This document shows, in pieces, positions 52,422 to 63,833 of a DNA stretch of 64,000 bases (the first letter of the stretch is position 1; every line of letters begins with the position of its first letter). The stretch spans positions 15,274,027 to 15,338,026 of the forward strand of contig NC_088712.1 of assembly GCF_963576615.1 (NCBI RefSeq), given 5' to 3'. Position numbers and translations under genes: made by a program. The DNA is from Watersipora subatra. Lineage: Eukaryota; Bryozoa; Gymnolaemata; Cheilostomatida; Watersiporidae. The notes below the pieces were generated by a model that saw nothing but the letters and a program-made list of their open reading frames with translations, was not told the DNA's origin and did not search any database.

Positions 52422-52493
52422 ATGGCTACATGCTCTGACGATGATAGCCTGAAGGAGAATTTTCCACCCTTTCTAAAGAGCTTCAAAAAACAG
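52422..52493 (+). CDS. Exon with start codon, acidic gene
   Basis: Twenty-four codons, ATG in good context (AAAAATGG), ending FKKQ at CAG|GTAAGG. A T-rich tract and TTTCAG 26 nt upstream suggest an earlier noncoding exon. Confidence 0.72.
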
Positions 52494-55400
52494 GTAAGGA
52501 ACACTGATAACCCCGCCATTTTCACATGGTATAAAAAATGATTAATCACTATTTTATCTCCTAACAAAATGTACAATAACACTCTTGTTTCCTAAAAAAA
52601 TTTGATAGTTTCGGTAGTTTGATAGTTTTGATAGTAAATATTTATATTATGTTTTATTTATTGGTTTTACTAGAGTTCAAATGTACTGGCAAAAACAAAA
52701 CCAGTTTGATGAATGTTATGTTGCGTAGGCAGTTTTCTACCTACCATAAAACCTCTGTTTTTCAATCCTTCCCCTAGAGTGACTATCTATTAGAGGTGAC
52801 ATTCAAATAGAGGGTGATGCTGTATTTTTCAAATAGCTCGCCAAGTATTTTGGGAAAATAAATTTAACCCTTTCACGGGCGACGCGAATGTTGCCTATAT
52901 TTTGCACTCTTGTTTTGGTTGAACCGCATTAACCTTTTTGGATGTAATACATCTGCTATAACTCACCTCTATCTTGTCACAGATTTCTAAATAAATATGC
53001 ATTGGGAAGCTGAACAATATCTTTACCAGTTGATATGTATTGCTTGCAATTAACTTGCGTTGGTCTTGTAGTCTGCGTTGCAATTTGTTGGAGAAATGTT
53101 TTTTAAAGTTTGAAGGCAGGTTTTTATTTTATTAACTATATTTAATAATGTTGCATAAAAGTTCATTGCACTCAGTGATGTCTGCTACAGCTTGCAGCCA
53201 AAACTGGCTTTTTATGTGCAATAGGTGAAGAGTTATCAGCATCATTGTAAACTGAGTTTTAATAATGGCCATGATGATATCAAATAATACGCTGTCAATC
53301 TGAAAATTTATATTATATATTTATATATAACAAATCAAATGCGAAAAATATATATTTAAGAACAGGTGACTTAAAAATCATATTTATACTACTTGCAAAA
53401 ACAAAAATTCACAATTTTGAAACAAAAATGTTTACATCAGTTGCTTGGCCAGTTGCGTTCTGATTGTTTCTTTTGTTTGGCACGATTTCATCTTCTGCCT
53501 GTTTAATACCTCCCACAATGTTTGCTGACCTCAACTCTTTTTCTGCATTGCTTTTCTAGTCGATATTAGCCGTCCAAGCGATTTTTTAGCCGAGCAACAC
53601 CTTTACGTGTTATTATTTAAAATACTTTTCACGAAAATAACGATAAAATTTCAAGTGCATGTGCGCTTCGCACACCATTTAGCTTCGCAATTCCATCATA
53701 AATGTTAAATTGGTTTTTCACATACTTCGATGTATCAAGACCACGTTAAACCGTTTATTCCTACAGTTATTAATAAAGTCATTAAATATTTCTGTGGCGT
53801 TGCTTTCAACGTTTTAATAAAAATCCGTAGAGCTTCGGAGTTGGACAATAAAGGTCAAAGAATGTCATAGTGGCGCTCGAACAGAGGTGGCGTTGAATTA
53901 AAGGGTGGCCTCTTTTTTTCAACTCTTCTCCCATAATTGCTTTTGGGGGCATTCTATTAAACAGGTATTCAAATAGAGGTTTTACAGTATATTGTTTGCT
54001 ATATTTTGTTTGATCTTTAAAAAACTAACAAACCAGCAAACTAACAAAGTACTCCAAAACTATGTTTTCAACATGAGTACCTTTCTGGGTTTAATCAAAT
54101 TGTATTACATTGCTTGAGGATTTGAAAACTTCTCTATCACTCGGTTTCCATGCTTCTTATGGCTTTGAATTTGACCTCTGCCAATGAATTCGCACCCTAC
54201 CGTTTCAACAAATTGCAGCTGTAGTCTAATTTATCGATCTTTCCAAGACTGGCGATGTACTCTTTGAAACAGAACTTATTAAAGTAGACCCGCTTGCGGG
54301 CAGTGGTCACTTTTTAATTCTCGTTTCGTACTTCCGTTGCACTACCTCGGACAGGATACCTGATCAGAATTTTCTTTTGCTTTTCCTTATTGTGGCTGAA
54401 AATTGATGTTGCTTGTTTTTAAAATCGTTAGAACTGGCCAAGACTAGGAAAATATGTGTTTTTTCACTCAATTGTATACTTTTAGCGCAATTTTATTCAT
54501 TCTATTGATTAGAGTTCTAGGGTCACTCGCCTCAAAATGTAAAAGATTATATCAGGAAGTATAGTTATTTTCCTATCATTATAGATTTGATATGGTTTTA
54601 TCAGCATCGGGTACATAAACATTCACATAGCATTTAGGGAAAGACAATTTCTAATCAACTCATTTTAAAAACATTTGAAGCATTATTGCGATGTATCTGA
54701 GGCTATGTTTGCAGTTTTTTTGCAACAATCACGAGCAATTACAAGGCAATATTTGTAAATTGAGATGCATAGCACTGCAACTTGATCGCAATAGCCGATG
54801 TCATATTGCGATGGCCTATGTCATATTTTTCTTTACGATGACAAATATGTCCAAGCATGTTTGTCATGCTATCAACAAATAGGAAGTGCAACCACTAACA
54901 TCATTTTTGGAGATGTCTTTTTCTTCTGAGCGTTTTAAGCGCTTAGAAGTTTTGCCGATTTTAATCTTGAAACGCTCTGGCAGTCAGATCAACTAAATCT
55001 CAAACGATCGAAATGTCTATACATTCTGATAAAATATTTTTCATAGTTGAGGTTAGTGACACTTTAAGAAAAACTGCTGACCTTGTCTGAAGCTGAGTAT
55101 TTCAGGGCCTTCATTCATGGAAGCAAAAATTGTGTCCCTTGCAGTCGAAACGAATGGTGCTAAGCTCTTCTGATGAAGAAACAACTCCTGTAAAACGCAC
55201 CAAACTTGGTACAGCCGATGAGGTACTGGCTACTGAAAACATCCTTCAAGACCGGAAGTATGTGAATGTCCAATAGGTTTTTTCTTAATTGTATATCCAG
55301 TAATCAGTGCCTGATCCTTAAATTAATCTGCCAGTCGACTCCAGGAGCTCTTATCTCGTCCAATCAGGAATATGGACTTACCTCTTTTTGCTTGTTAGTT

Positions 55401-58400
55401 ATTTCAAGTCTTGAGGAGTATCACATGAATTTCATAAATGCTAGGTTTGTTGGGTGTGCCTTTCTGATGTCAGTAGGTTTTAAATTAAGGAATGGGACAA
55501 TGTTTGGGTACCCAGATTTGTGGCTGACGAATATTTGGCTTAATGGACATTTGACTAATTGTACATAATGTAGTCAGGTCGGGTACTGTTATTTATTATC
55601 GGATAACTGGGAAGACCGATGCAACCTGCATCATAGGTCAGATTGTTGGCGACTAAATTGGCAACACCAGCTCTAAGATGAGAGTAAATTTGAGCATCAT
55701 GGTGGAAACCAAGTAGACTCTCCAAAGACGACTCAGAATAGACTTCCTAAACTGTGCTGTGGCTGCACTCAAAGGCGGGAATAAACTTCTCCAGTTAGCC
55801 GCTGCAGCAGATTAAAGATGCCAGTATGTCGGGACCTATTCCGGCCCGCTGGATTACATCTTTGTACTGCTGAGAGAGGAACTCGAGCAACGCAAAAGCT
55901 AGTGTTCCTTAAACCATAACTGTCACGTAGGCCGACAACTTTAATCATATTTTCTAGGTAAATCAGAAACGCTCATTCCGATTTTGTACTCAAAATAAAG
56001 ATTGGTCCACTAACCTTAGAAGTCATAAAGGCTTTTTTAAAGCGTTTCAATATCCTTCTCGAAAACAACACAATCGGCACAACAGGCTCCACCAATAAAT
56101 ATGTGACCCAGCCTAACCTTTTAGGAACGGAAGTTAGGGATGTTTAGTCTGATTTAGAATGATAGAGATGGGTGTCTTAAAACCTATTATTATCTAAATT
56201 CAGCCTGTAAAATAATCTGTCTTTTATGAAAGGTAGATAAACTATGTAAAATTGCTCATAGTTTGTTACATTATGTTTAATAGGCTGAATGTTGAGAAAA
56301 ATGAGCTTAAAAGAGCGCGATGACATCACAAGCTAGCGTTTTTATCGCGCTTGTTTGAGTTCATTTTTAAATGTGCGATGTTAAATAGCTTATCTACCTT
56401 TTAGAAAAGACATGATTTTTAAGGTTAAATTTAGATAATGGGTTTTAAGACACCCATCTCTATCATTCTAAGTCGGACTAAACATTCCTAACTTCCATTC
56501 CGTAAAAGGCTAGGCTACGTCACATATTTATGGGCAGAACTTGTTGCACCGATCGTGTCGTTTTCGAGACCGCTATTAAAACGCTGTAAAGAAGTCTTCA
56601 TTACTCTCAAAGTTAGTGGACCAATCTTTATTTTGAATACAAAATCTGAATCAGCGTGTCTGATTTACCTAGAAAATACGATAAAAGCTGTACGTGACAG
56701 TTATGGTTTAATACATTTTGCTTGCAGTTTTATAGAAATGACAGAAAAAGCCTAAACCATAGGCTGTTGCTGCACGAGCTGTTGAAACGTCCGACTGCAC
56801 GGGACAGACATTTGGCTGAGTAGACATTAGATTTCATGGATGTTTTAACAGACCGTAGAAATTAGCCTATACCAGGATGAGGAAAGTCATTGATTGATGG
56901 CTAAATAAAAATATCAGATCTTGAATATGAAGATTTATTATTGAGAAATATTAGCCTTATAAAAAGTAGATTTTTGGACAGCGATTGCACAAAATATACA
57001 AATTTTTCTTTCATTGATTTTTTCTGCATTGAATTTCTACATCAAACATAGATTTAACTTTGCTTAATCTTATTCTTTATTGAAGTTCCTCTCCGCAATA
57101 AACATCTCCATCAAATAAGGACTTACAATATACTTTCAAGTATTGGCTGTTCCTAAACTTCAGCTAAATTTCTGTTAGGTCAAATATACATCGACAAAAT
57201 GTGCGTCTGCCAAATGTCTTTTGGTCAAAAGTCCGGCATAATCATACCGATTGATCTTCAACATATCTTCTTGCTAAAGTATGGCTGTTGATTATTTTTT
57301 TGGCAATAACACCTCAACAATTAAAACTTCACACGAGAGACCCCTTAACTTGCAACAAGCAATCTATGCTTTTGATTGATATATGTTTGTATATGTACAT
57401 GTATCTACTGATAAATACGTGCACTTATGACTGTCCTGATAACTTGAACGCTCTAATAACTCGAACACTTTTGCTCGGTCCCTTGAAGTTTGAGTTATCC
57501 GTGTTTCACTGTATTTCAAAAACAATCGTTTTTTTTCTCAAAACGGCTAATTGTGTTGTTGTTAACAGAGACTAATATATTTTAGTTTACTATTGGTAAA
57601 AAATTAAATAAAAAAACGCAATAAGTTAACCAAAAATCAATTTATAAAAAGTGTTCGCGTGGCGACACTCATATCCTTGGCTGTTCCTAAACTTTGACTA
57701 AATTTCTGTTAGGTCAAATAGACATCAACCAAACGTGCGTCTGCCAGATGTCTTTTGCTCAAAAGTCCGGCATAATCATACTGGTCATCATCATATCTTG
57801 CTTGCTAAAGTGGCTGTTGATTATTTTTTACTATAACACCTCAAGGTCTGAGTATCCTATCGCGGTTATTCAGAACTGCTGTTTATTTATAAATGCTTCC
57901 GCCTTCAAATAGTTTCTTATATGCCGCAATTGATATGAAGTTGATACCAATCGTCCACCAGGTTATTTATTCGACTCATGAATACGTGTGAAAGTCTCAT
58001 ATGTCCTTCTTGAGCAGTGGTCTGCAATCTCAATTTCTGAATGTCTCATCTCAACATCAAATTGAGAGTTCAAACTAAATACTTGAATCCCTGTGATAGG
58101 GACAGCAAACGAAATTTCTGAACTCAGATTGCTCTAGATGAACCGAGGAAACTGACGGATAGATGAATTAGTATTTTCCTTGATTATTTTCAATAATTGA
58201 AACTTAGATGAATAAAGTCATTTTGTAGTAACAATCAAAAAAATATTGCTAAAGAACCAATGATATCGATCAACCAAGATATATCCCTTGAAATCAACTC
58301 GATTATGGGTTCATGAATAGTTCAAAGCCATGGAACTGTCATGTTGTTAGTGGATCCCAATTTGTACTAGATGAGTGCGCATTAGCGGAGCCATGTTCCC

Positions 58401-60931
58401 ATTTTACTGCAACCTGATAACACCGATACTAGTTAGCTGTGGAAATAAAGGAGCATTGCTAAGCACATATACATGTAGTACCATGAGCTATACTTGCTTT
58501 TACATATATACTTGTTATTGAGTAGCTACATGTATAAGTTTGTGTTTCAATACATAGTCCGCATGTTTTTAAACATAATTAATGATGGTCTACTTCATCA
58601 TGCAGTGTTTACTGCAATCATGTGCTTTGTACGTGCTGTGTTACATAACGTGATGTTATAGATATCTCCTCCTTTCTGGTTATAGCTCTGATTCCGAGAC
58701 AAAACCACTTTCGGCCCACCAAAGAAATACCAGCGTTAGTTCTGATGAGGAAACTGCAAATGTTTCACAAACCAGGCAAACCTCAATTTCATCAGATTCT
58801 GACAATGGGAGTCATAACTCGGCGTCCAGCACTTCTCCGTCATCTAAAGGGTCGCGTGCAAGTATTAAACGTAGGAAACTGAAAAAGAAACGAGCTAAGA
58901 TTGAGAGTGACTCGGAGTCCGAGGATGATGTTTCTTCAGCCTCTAAGCAGAGCCACTTGCCAGACACAGTCAGTCACTTCCTGTTGTACTTGTCATACTG
59001 TATTCAGTGTTACTTTTATTTCAGAGCATTGTCGAAAAAATATTTTCTCAGCAGATGTTTTAAAAAGTTAATATAAATGAGTTGCAGCTTTAGCTTTAAT
59101 TTTTAATTTGGTTTTTGACATCAAACTTTTAGGGGATAAATTATCACGCTGACAGTACAGTGAAACATCCCTAACTTTTCCAACCTTTGATGTAAAATTT
59201 CACTCTACAGCTGTAGTAATTTCCAAGACAAGGTGTTCGAAGCTTCTCAAAATATCACAGTTTTGTAGATAAAGGTAAAAATCGATGAAAACAAAATGTA
59301 AAAAAGTTCTAAAAATCGATGCAAGTTTGGTTACTTTGAAGCCGTAAAACCTTTCTTTGAAAGGCCACGTTGTTTCTACCCATCTTTTATGATGGTGTTT
59401 AATTACAGGTGACGTTCAATAAAAGGGTGGCGTTCAATATTTTAAGTAGCTGCTCAGGGTTTTGGGAAGTTGAATTTCATTTAACGAATAACGAACGATA
59501 ACATCTAACATAAAGTCAAAATTTATTGGAACGTTCTCGTAGTGCTCTGAGGAAGTTTAACACACAACTATGCAGTAGGAGCGTTTTAATTGAATGCCAA
59601 GGCCTCAATGTAGTAGGCTCAATCTTTAGGCACTGTGATCCAGGCGTGTTAATTTGTATCTACCGAACACCCGCTATATAATAAATTAAAATAACTTGAA
59701 ACTAAGTTGTATTTCATGTTACAGCTAATTCCAACTTGGTTTTTGTTTTCAGTTTGTTTTTGTTTTTCTTCCTGTTGGGATTTTTTTGCCTTGTTTTTTT
59801 GATTCACTTGCAGCCTTTACTTTAAGCCGGCCTTTTTAAAACGATCTTATCTAACTAGAAAGACCGAGTGATACTGTTTTCATAAGCAGTCTCTCGCATA
59901 CTTTAGGGCTGCATCGATAACCGTCACATACAGTACAGTGAACCCTCGTTGTACTATTTTAATTCGTTTCAGTGTTGGCTTTGTATAGCGAAAATGTCGT
60001 GTAAAGGGGTATAGAAACTTCTAGTAATGATCTGATACAAACAACTTCTGGTAAAAAACATCAAAATTTTATATAAACTGTATTTATTAAAAATTATTAA
60101 CAAAATAATATGGTATTCTTAGCAACTATAGTTACTTACGGTAGCTTTAGTGTATTTAGTGGTTATGATCTGCAACAAAATGTAACATTACAATGTACTA
60201 TATGCAGTACATATCATAGGGAGTTCTTACCTTCGAGATAGACATATAACATTAGTTTTGAATTTAGCTTTAATGAATTTAGCTTACTAAACACATGCTT
60301 AAAGCAGTTTTAATATGTATTTTACTAAACATCATCTTAGTCATTGGCTAAAATTTTATCACTGATATGTTTCCGGTTTCGTTTTTCCTATAACTTATAA
60401 CAAATAATGCTGAACTGAGACTGAGCAAACATTGTATTTCTTTCAGGCGATGTTGGAGGGATTCTGGCGATTAGTCTATCGGCATCTTTGTTGTTCCGAC
60501 GTATTCAGCACACCGACTGCCAAATTTCAATTTTGAGACAGGTTTTCGTTGATATCGTACGTCAAAAAAATTTCTATGTCGGGGTGAAAAACATGTTTCA
60601 CATCGTAAGGTGAAAAAACCATATAACAGGGTAATGTTAACAGGGATGCACTTTATCTGAAGTGTGTCTCTTATCTCAACCCAACACAAAAATTGTCAAA
60701 TTTGGCATATGTCGAGGTACGACTGACTGTATTTCGTTTTATGTTTGTGTTATTCTTTTGTACGTCTAGTCCAGTCACCAGTTGACATCTTCTCTTGACC
60801 CCGACTTGTTCGATGCTGAGATGAGTGACGACGAAAAGAAGTCAGCGATCAGTGATGAGGAAAATTCAGCCGGCAGCGATGAGGAGAGTGAAGAAGAGGT
60901 TGTGAACAAACTCAGCTCCAAGTTTTCAGGG
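52422..60931 (+). CDS. Acidic Ser/Asp-rich nuclear protein, N-terminal 210 aa; possibly claspin-like (partial)
   Basis: Four exons join in frame: 52422-52493, 55145-55257, 58686-58968, 60770-60931 (phases 0, 2, 0, 0; donors GTAAGG, GTATGT, GTCAGT, GTAAGA; acceptors CTTGCAG, GGTTATAG, GTCTAG). The product starts MATCSDDDSLKENFPPFLKS. It carries repeated SSDEE/SDSE motifs, a very basic patch (IKRRKLKKKRAK) that is probably an NLS, and a DPDLFDAEMSDDE motif before a Ser/Glu run. No folded domain is visible. The spacing of SDSE repeats and the DLF-acidic motif recall the N-terminus of the replication-checkpoint mediator claspin, but other acidic chromatin proteins fit as well. The open frame ends at a good donor, so the gene continues downstream; no further exon was recognised up to 64000. 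Confidence 0.72.
52744..53987. mobile_element. TA-flanked MITE, family CTGTAAAACC, copy 2
   Basis: Right end GAGGTTTTACAG before TA is the inverse of the 385-1362 left end; the left end CCATAAAACCTCTG is diverged. Shared blocks with copy 1 include TTTTTGGATG, GTGCAATAG and GTATCAAGACCACGTTAAAC. A further fragment lies near 59405-59475. Confidence 0.7.
53990..55144. other. Intron DNA with a repeat fragment
   Basis: 54537-55040 carries the dispersed TTTCTTCTGAGCGTTTTAA and GCTCTGGCAGTCAGATCA blocks also seen in the CAGTCAAACATGG MITE and at 30745-31140. No exon recognised. Confidence 0.4.
55145..55257 (+). CDS. Exon, acidic gene (SKRMVLSSSDEE segment)
   Basis: The acceptor TGTCCCTTGCAG is strong. 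Encodes 37 codons plus 2 nt, with SSSDEETTP likely phosphorylatable and ILQDRN at the junction. Donor AA|GTATGT. Confidence 0.75.
55913..56707. mobile_element. TTAA-flanked fold-back MITE, family ACCATAACTG, copy 1
   Basis: TTAA at 55909-55912 and 56708-56711. Ends ACCATAACTGTCACG and CGTGACAGTTATGGT. Arms are inverted for about 300 bp (for example GATTTACCTAGAAAATACG and its inverse). Confidence 0.88.
56712..57317. other. Intron DNA with one unit of a direct duplication
   Basis: 57142-57310 is duplicated at 57676-57845. Nothing else recognised. Confidence 0.5.
57142..57310. repeat. Direct duplication, unit 1
   Basis: Shares GGCTGTTCCTAAACTT, AAATTTCTGTTAGGTCAAAT, AAAAGTCCGGCATAATCATA and GGCTGTTGATTATTTTTT with 57676-57845. 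Confidence 0.85.
57318..57511 (-). mobile_element. CAGTCAAACATGG MITE, left-end fragment
   Basis: Reverse-oriented left end only, terminating GAGTTATCCGTGTTTCACTG before TA (57512-57513). It lies between the two duplication units, so it may postdate or be part of the duplication event. Confidence 0.75.
57676..57845. repeat. Direct duplication, unit 2
   Basis: See 57142-57310. About 85-90% similar by eye. Confidence 0.85.
57846..58685. other. Intron DNA, nothing recognised
   Basis: Ends in the acceptor of the third coding exon of the acidic gene. Confidence 0.4.
58686..58968 (+). CDS. Exon, acidic gene (SDSE repeats and basic patch)
   Basis: Ninety-four codons: repeated VSSDEE and ISSDSD motifs, then a Ser-rich stretch, the basic IKRRKLKKKRAK and IESDSESEDD. 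Codon use and reading-frame integrity across 283 nt support coding. Donor ACA|GTCAGT. Confidence 0.8.
58969..59935. other. Intron DNA with a MITE fragment
   Basis: 59405-59475 matches the GTTCAATAAAAGGGTGG end of the CTGTAAAACC family. Otherwise nothing recognised. Confidence 0.4.
59936..60654. mobile_element. Diverged TA-flanked MITE related to 26549-27475
   Basis: Starts CAGTGAACCCTCGTTGTAC after TA. Shares internal text with the other copy (ATAACAGGGTAA, TTAGTAACTATAGTTAC-like, GGGAGTTCTTACCTTC). The right end is degraded near GGATGCACTTTA. Confidence 0.6.
60770..60931 (+). CDS. Exon, acidic gene (DPDLFDAEM motif)
   Basis: Fifty-four codons, phase 0 on both sides, SLDPDLFDAEMSDDEKK then a DEE/SEEE run and VVNKLSSKFSG. 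Acceptor TACGTCTAG, donor GTAAGA. Confidence 0.8.
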
Positions 60932-61041
60932 GTAAGAGGTCATTTAGGGGTCATTCAATAAATCCTTAGAGTTAATAAGAGCATAATCTTTAGAGGGATT
61001 AACTAGCACACTCCATAGAGGTACTCAAGTGCAAGACTTAA

Positions 61042-61832
61042 ACCATAACTGTCACGAACAACTTTTATTGTATTTACTAGATAAATCAGACACGCTGATT
61101 CCGATTTTGTACTCCAAATAAAGATTAGTCCACTAACCTTCAAAGTCATTTAGGCTTTTTTAAAGCGTTTCAATATCCGTTTCGAAAACAACACAATCGG
61201 CATTACAAGCTCCGCCCATAAATATGTGACGAAACCTAGCTTTTTTTCGGAAACGGAAGTTAGGAAAGTTTAGTCCGATTTAGAATAATAGAGATGGGTG
61301 TCTTAAAACCCATTATTATCTAAATCCAGCCTGTAAAATAATTTCAGTTTTTTATGAAAGGGATATAAACTATTTAAAATTGCTCGCAGCTTGTTACATG
61401 ACGTTTAAATGGGCTGGACGCCGAGAAAAATGAGCTCAAAAAGCGCGGTTTTATCACGAGCTAGCGTTGTTATCGCGCTTTTTAAATATGCAATGCTAAA
61501 TAGCTTATCTACCTTTCAGAAAAGACTGATATTATTTTTAAAGCTGGATTTAGATATTAATAGATTTTAAAACACCCGTTTCTATTATTCTAAATCGGTC
61601 TAAACATCTCTACGTAACTTCTGTTCCTAAAAAGCTAGGTTATGTCAAGTATTTATGGGCGGAGCTTGTTATGCCGATCGTGTTGTTTTCGAGACCGATA
61701 TTAAAACGCTATGAAAAATCCTTTATTACTCTGAAAGTTAGTGGCCTAATCTTTATTTTGATTACAAAATCGGAATCAGCATGTCTGATTTACCTAGTAA
61801 ATACGATAAAAGTTGTTCGTGGCAGTTATGGT
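61042..61832. mobile_element. TTAA-flanked fold-back MITE, family ACCATAACTG, copy 2
   Basis: TTAA at 61038-61041 and 61833-61836. Same ends and internal order as 55913-56707 (about 85-90% similar by eye). Confidence 0.88.
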
Positions 61833-61834
61833 TT

Positions 61835-62655
61835 AAGGCCGTACACACTATCACTCAAATCAATGTTTAGCTGTGAGATTGACCATTAGCTGTTTGTACG
61901 TCATCACCAAAGATAAGGTGTACACACTATGAGCGATGAGCTGTTGGTGATAGTTAACCAACAACCAATTAGAAATTGCATAAGTGATATCGCTGGTGAT
62001 TTTGTTATCTTTTAATTACCGTACTTTTCGGACTACTAGCTGCTACTTTTTTCTGATGGTTTGAGTCATGCGGCTTATATAAGGCTGCGGCTATTCTGCA
62101 GCTTTTTCTTCCACCGCTAGGGCGCGTTAACTAGAATCTCCGATTAGTGCACCTCTAGCGGTGAAAAAAACGAAACAATGCCTAACGGTATTGTTCCGTT
62201 AGGCACTAGGTTAAAAAGCGTCGGTTAATACGAAACAGTGCCACTGTTTGGCACTGTTCTGTTTTAAACAGCAAAGTTTCTGCCGTGTTAAAAAGCACCA
62301 TACTAAGTTCTACGGCCTATACAAAGGTGCAGCCTATGTATTGTTTTATTATTGTTTTTTGGAAAATAAAGCAGATTCGGCTTATATAGGGGTGCAGTTT
62401 ATAGTCCGAAAAGTACGGTATCTGATTATGCAACTCATCATGACTGTAGCTCTTCCTCACGCTCATCAACAAACAGCCAATCAATAATTATGCTAATAGT
62501 TGTGGTCATCGGTGTCAAAGTTCAACATGTTGAAAGTGCATCGTCGCTAGCAACGATTAGGTTGGGCATTCTTGCAAAATGACCTCATAGCAGTCCATCG
62601 GTGTGGTCAATCACGCAGCTAATCGTCGATTGGAGCGCTAGTGTGTATGAGCCTT
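61835..62655. mobile_element. MITE with AAGGC...TACACACTA ends, interrupted by another MITE
   Basis: Left AAGGCCGTACACACTAT and right TAGTGTGTATGAGCCTT are inverted. The middle is occupied by 62019-62418. Its left end overlaps the TTAA of the neighbouring element. Target duplication unclear. Confidence 0.55.
62019..62418. mobile_element. TA-flanked MITE, TIR CCGTACTTTTCGGACTA, 400 bp
   Basis: Perfect inverted ends CCGTACTTTTCGGACTA / TAGTCCGAAAAGTACGG with TA on both sides (62017-62018, 62419-62420). It contains an inner palindrome around GCCTAACGG/CCGTTAGGC. Fragments of the same family occur in the Helitron at 47524-49786. Confidence 0.92.
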
Positions 62656-62670
62656 GATTCAACCATGTAT

Positions 62671-62800
62671 CAGGGTTGGCATGACAAACTAATGATTCAA
62701 ATCATTGATGTAACCATTTAAGTCTGATTTTGACTGACAAAAATAATTTCTATTTCGATTTTTGCATAATGTTGGCCAATGTTGCAAAAATCAGTGTTTC
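62671..62800. mobile_element. hAT MITE fragment (CAGGGTTGG left end)
   Basis: CAGGGTTGGC start and GATTCAAATCATTGATG interior resemble 32112-32525. No right end found, so truncated. Confidence 0.45.
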
Positions 62801-62877
62801 TTGACAAACAGTATTGTTTGTCAAGGAGGCAGGACAACAGGTTTAACAGGTAGACCAGAGCATCCCTTACTTTTCTA

Positions 62878-62948
62878 ATAACACCGGCGGTACTAATAAC
62901 CGCCAGTGTTATTAATTATTACCGCCGGTAATAAGTACCGGCGGTATA
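62878..62948. repeat. Cluster of ACCGCCGGT/ACCGGCGGT palindromes
   Basis: Four short GC-rich motifs (ACCGGCGGT, ACCGCCAGT, ACCGCCGGT, ACCGGCGGT) in alternating orientation separated by AATAA-type spacers, in AT-rich surroundings. Confidence 0.7.
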
Positions 62949-63470
62949 ATCAAGCACCGATAATTAGTCATCTAAAAGTAAGTAGAAATACAACAATATT
63001 TTTTTCTGCCGCCAGGTGTAATAACTTGCATCAACCAATCAGCTATCTAGACCAAAATTATTGTTTAATATGGCTGAGTATTTGGTTGCATCGATAGCGA
63101 TGAGAGAATTGATCCATTTTCTATATCGCTCGGGTAGAAAGTGTCATCAAAATTTGTCGCAACTGGAAAAATTTAATCTCTTTACTTAAATCGATTCCTA
63201 AAGCTATCATGGATTGCATAATTCATTATAACGGAGTGCTACCACATCTTAATAAACTGATAAGCTTTTTAGCGAAAAATAACCAATAATTGAACATTTC
63301 TGGGAGCCATTGAGCACCATCTACGAAGAGTTTGAGAGGTCCACTGGAAAACATTTAAATCTATCTAATTTTATAATATGGCAATATTATAACATTTAAT
63401 TTGTTTTACACTACAAGTTTTCTTAACAATCAACTGTAGAGCCATTGTGGTTTCCCATTCGATGATGGGT
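62949..63470. other. Nothing recognised
   Basis: AT-rich intron or flank with no exon-like frame. Confidence 0.4.
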
Positions 63471-63833
63471 AAAGCCTGGTTCCCATATACGTCGCAAAGC
63501 ACCGGCGACAGCACGCAGGCTATTAGCGATGAAATGGGAACGTATGCGGCGGGTACCGCCAGTAGTTGCCGGCGGCATCGCAATCGTTTAGCGCTGTTCA
63601 AATTTCGCAAACGGCCGCAGGCAAAACCTTCCCGAAATGCACTGTACGGGTAAAGGTCACCATTATAGGAACGGCATGGTGAGCGAACATTTCATTTGAT
63701 TATGCAATTATGTTTACGATATTATTAACGATGTGGCTTTTATGTGAACATATCCCGCCCAGCATAGTGTCGCAAGCGTTTTTGTTGCGCATGTTACCGC
63801 CGGAGTCTCGCAATCGATATGGGAACCAGGCTT
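63471..63833. mobile_element. MITE with AAAGCCTGGTTCCCATAT ends
   Basis: AAAGCCTGGTTCCCATATACG at the left and CGATATGGGAACCAGGCTTT at the right, flanked by T...A. The interior is GC-rich near the ends (GGCGGGTACCGCC). Superfamily not assigned. Confidence 0.75.

Noticed and set aside
61671..61889. 72-codon open frame, and its relative at 56555-56755
   Set aside because: Both are the same stretch of the TTAA fold-back MITE; similarity reflects the element, not a gene.
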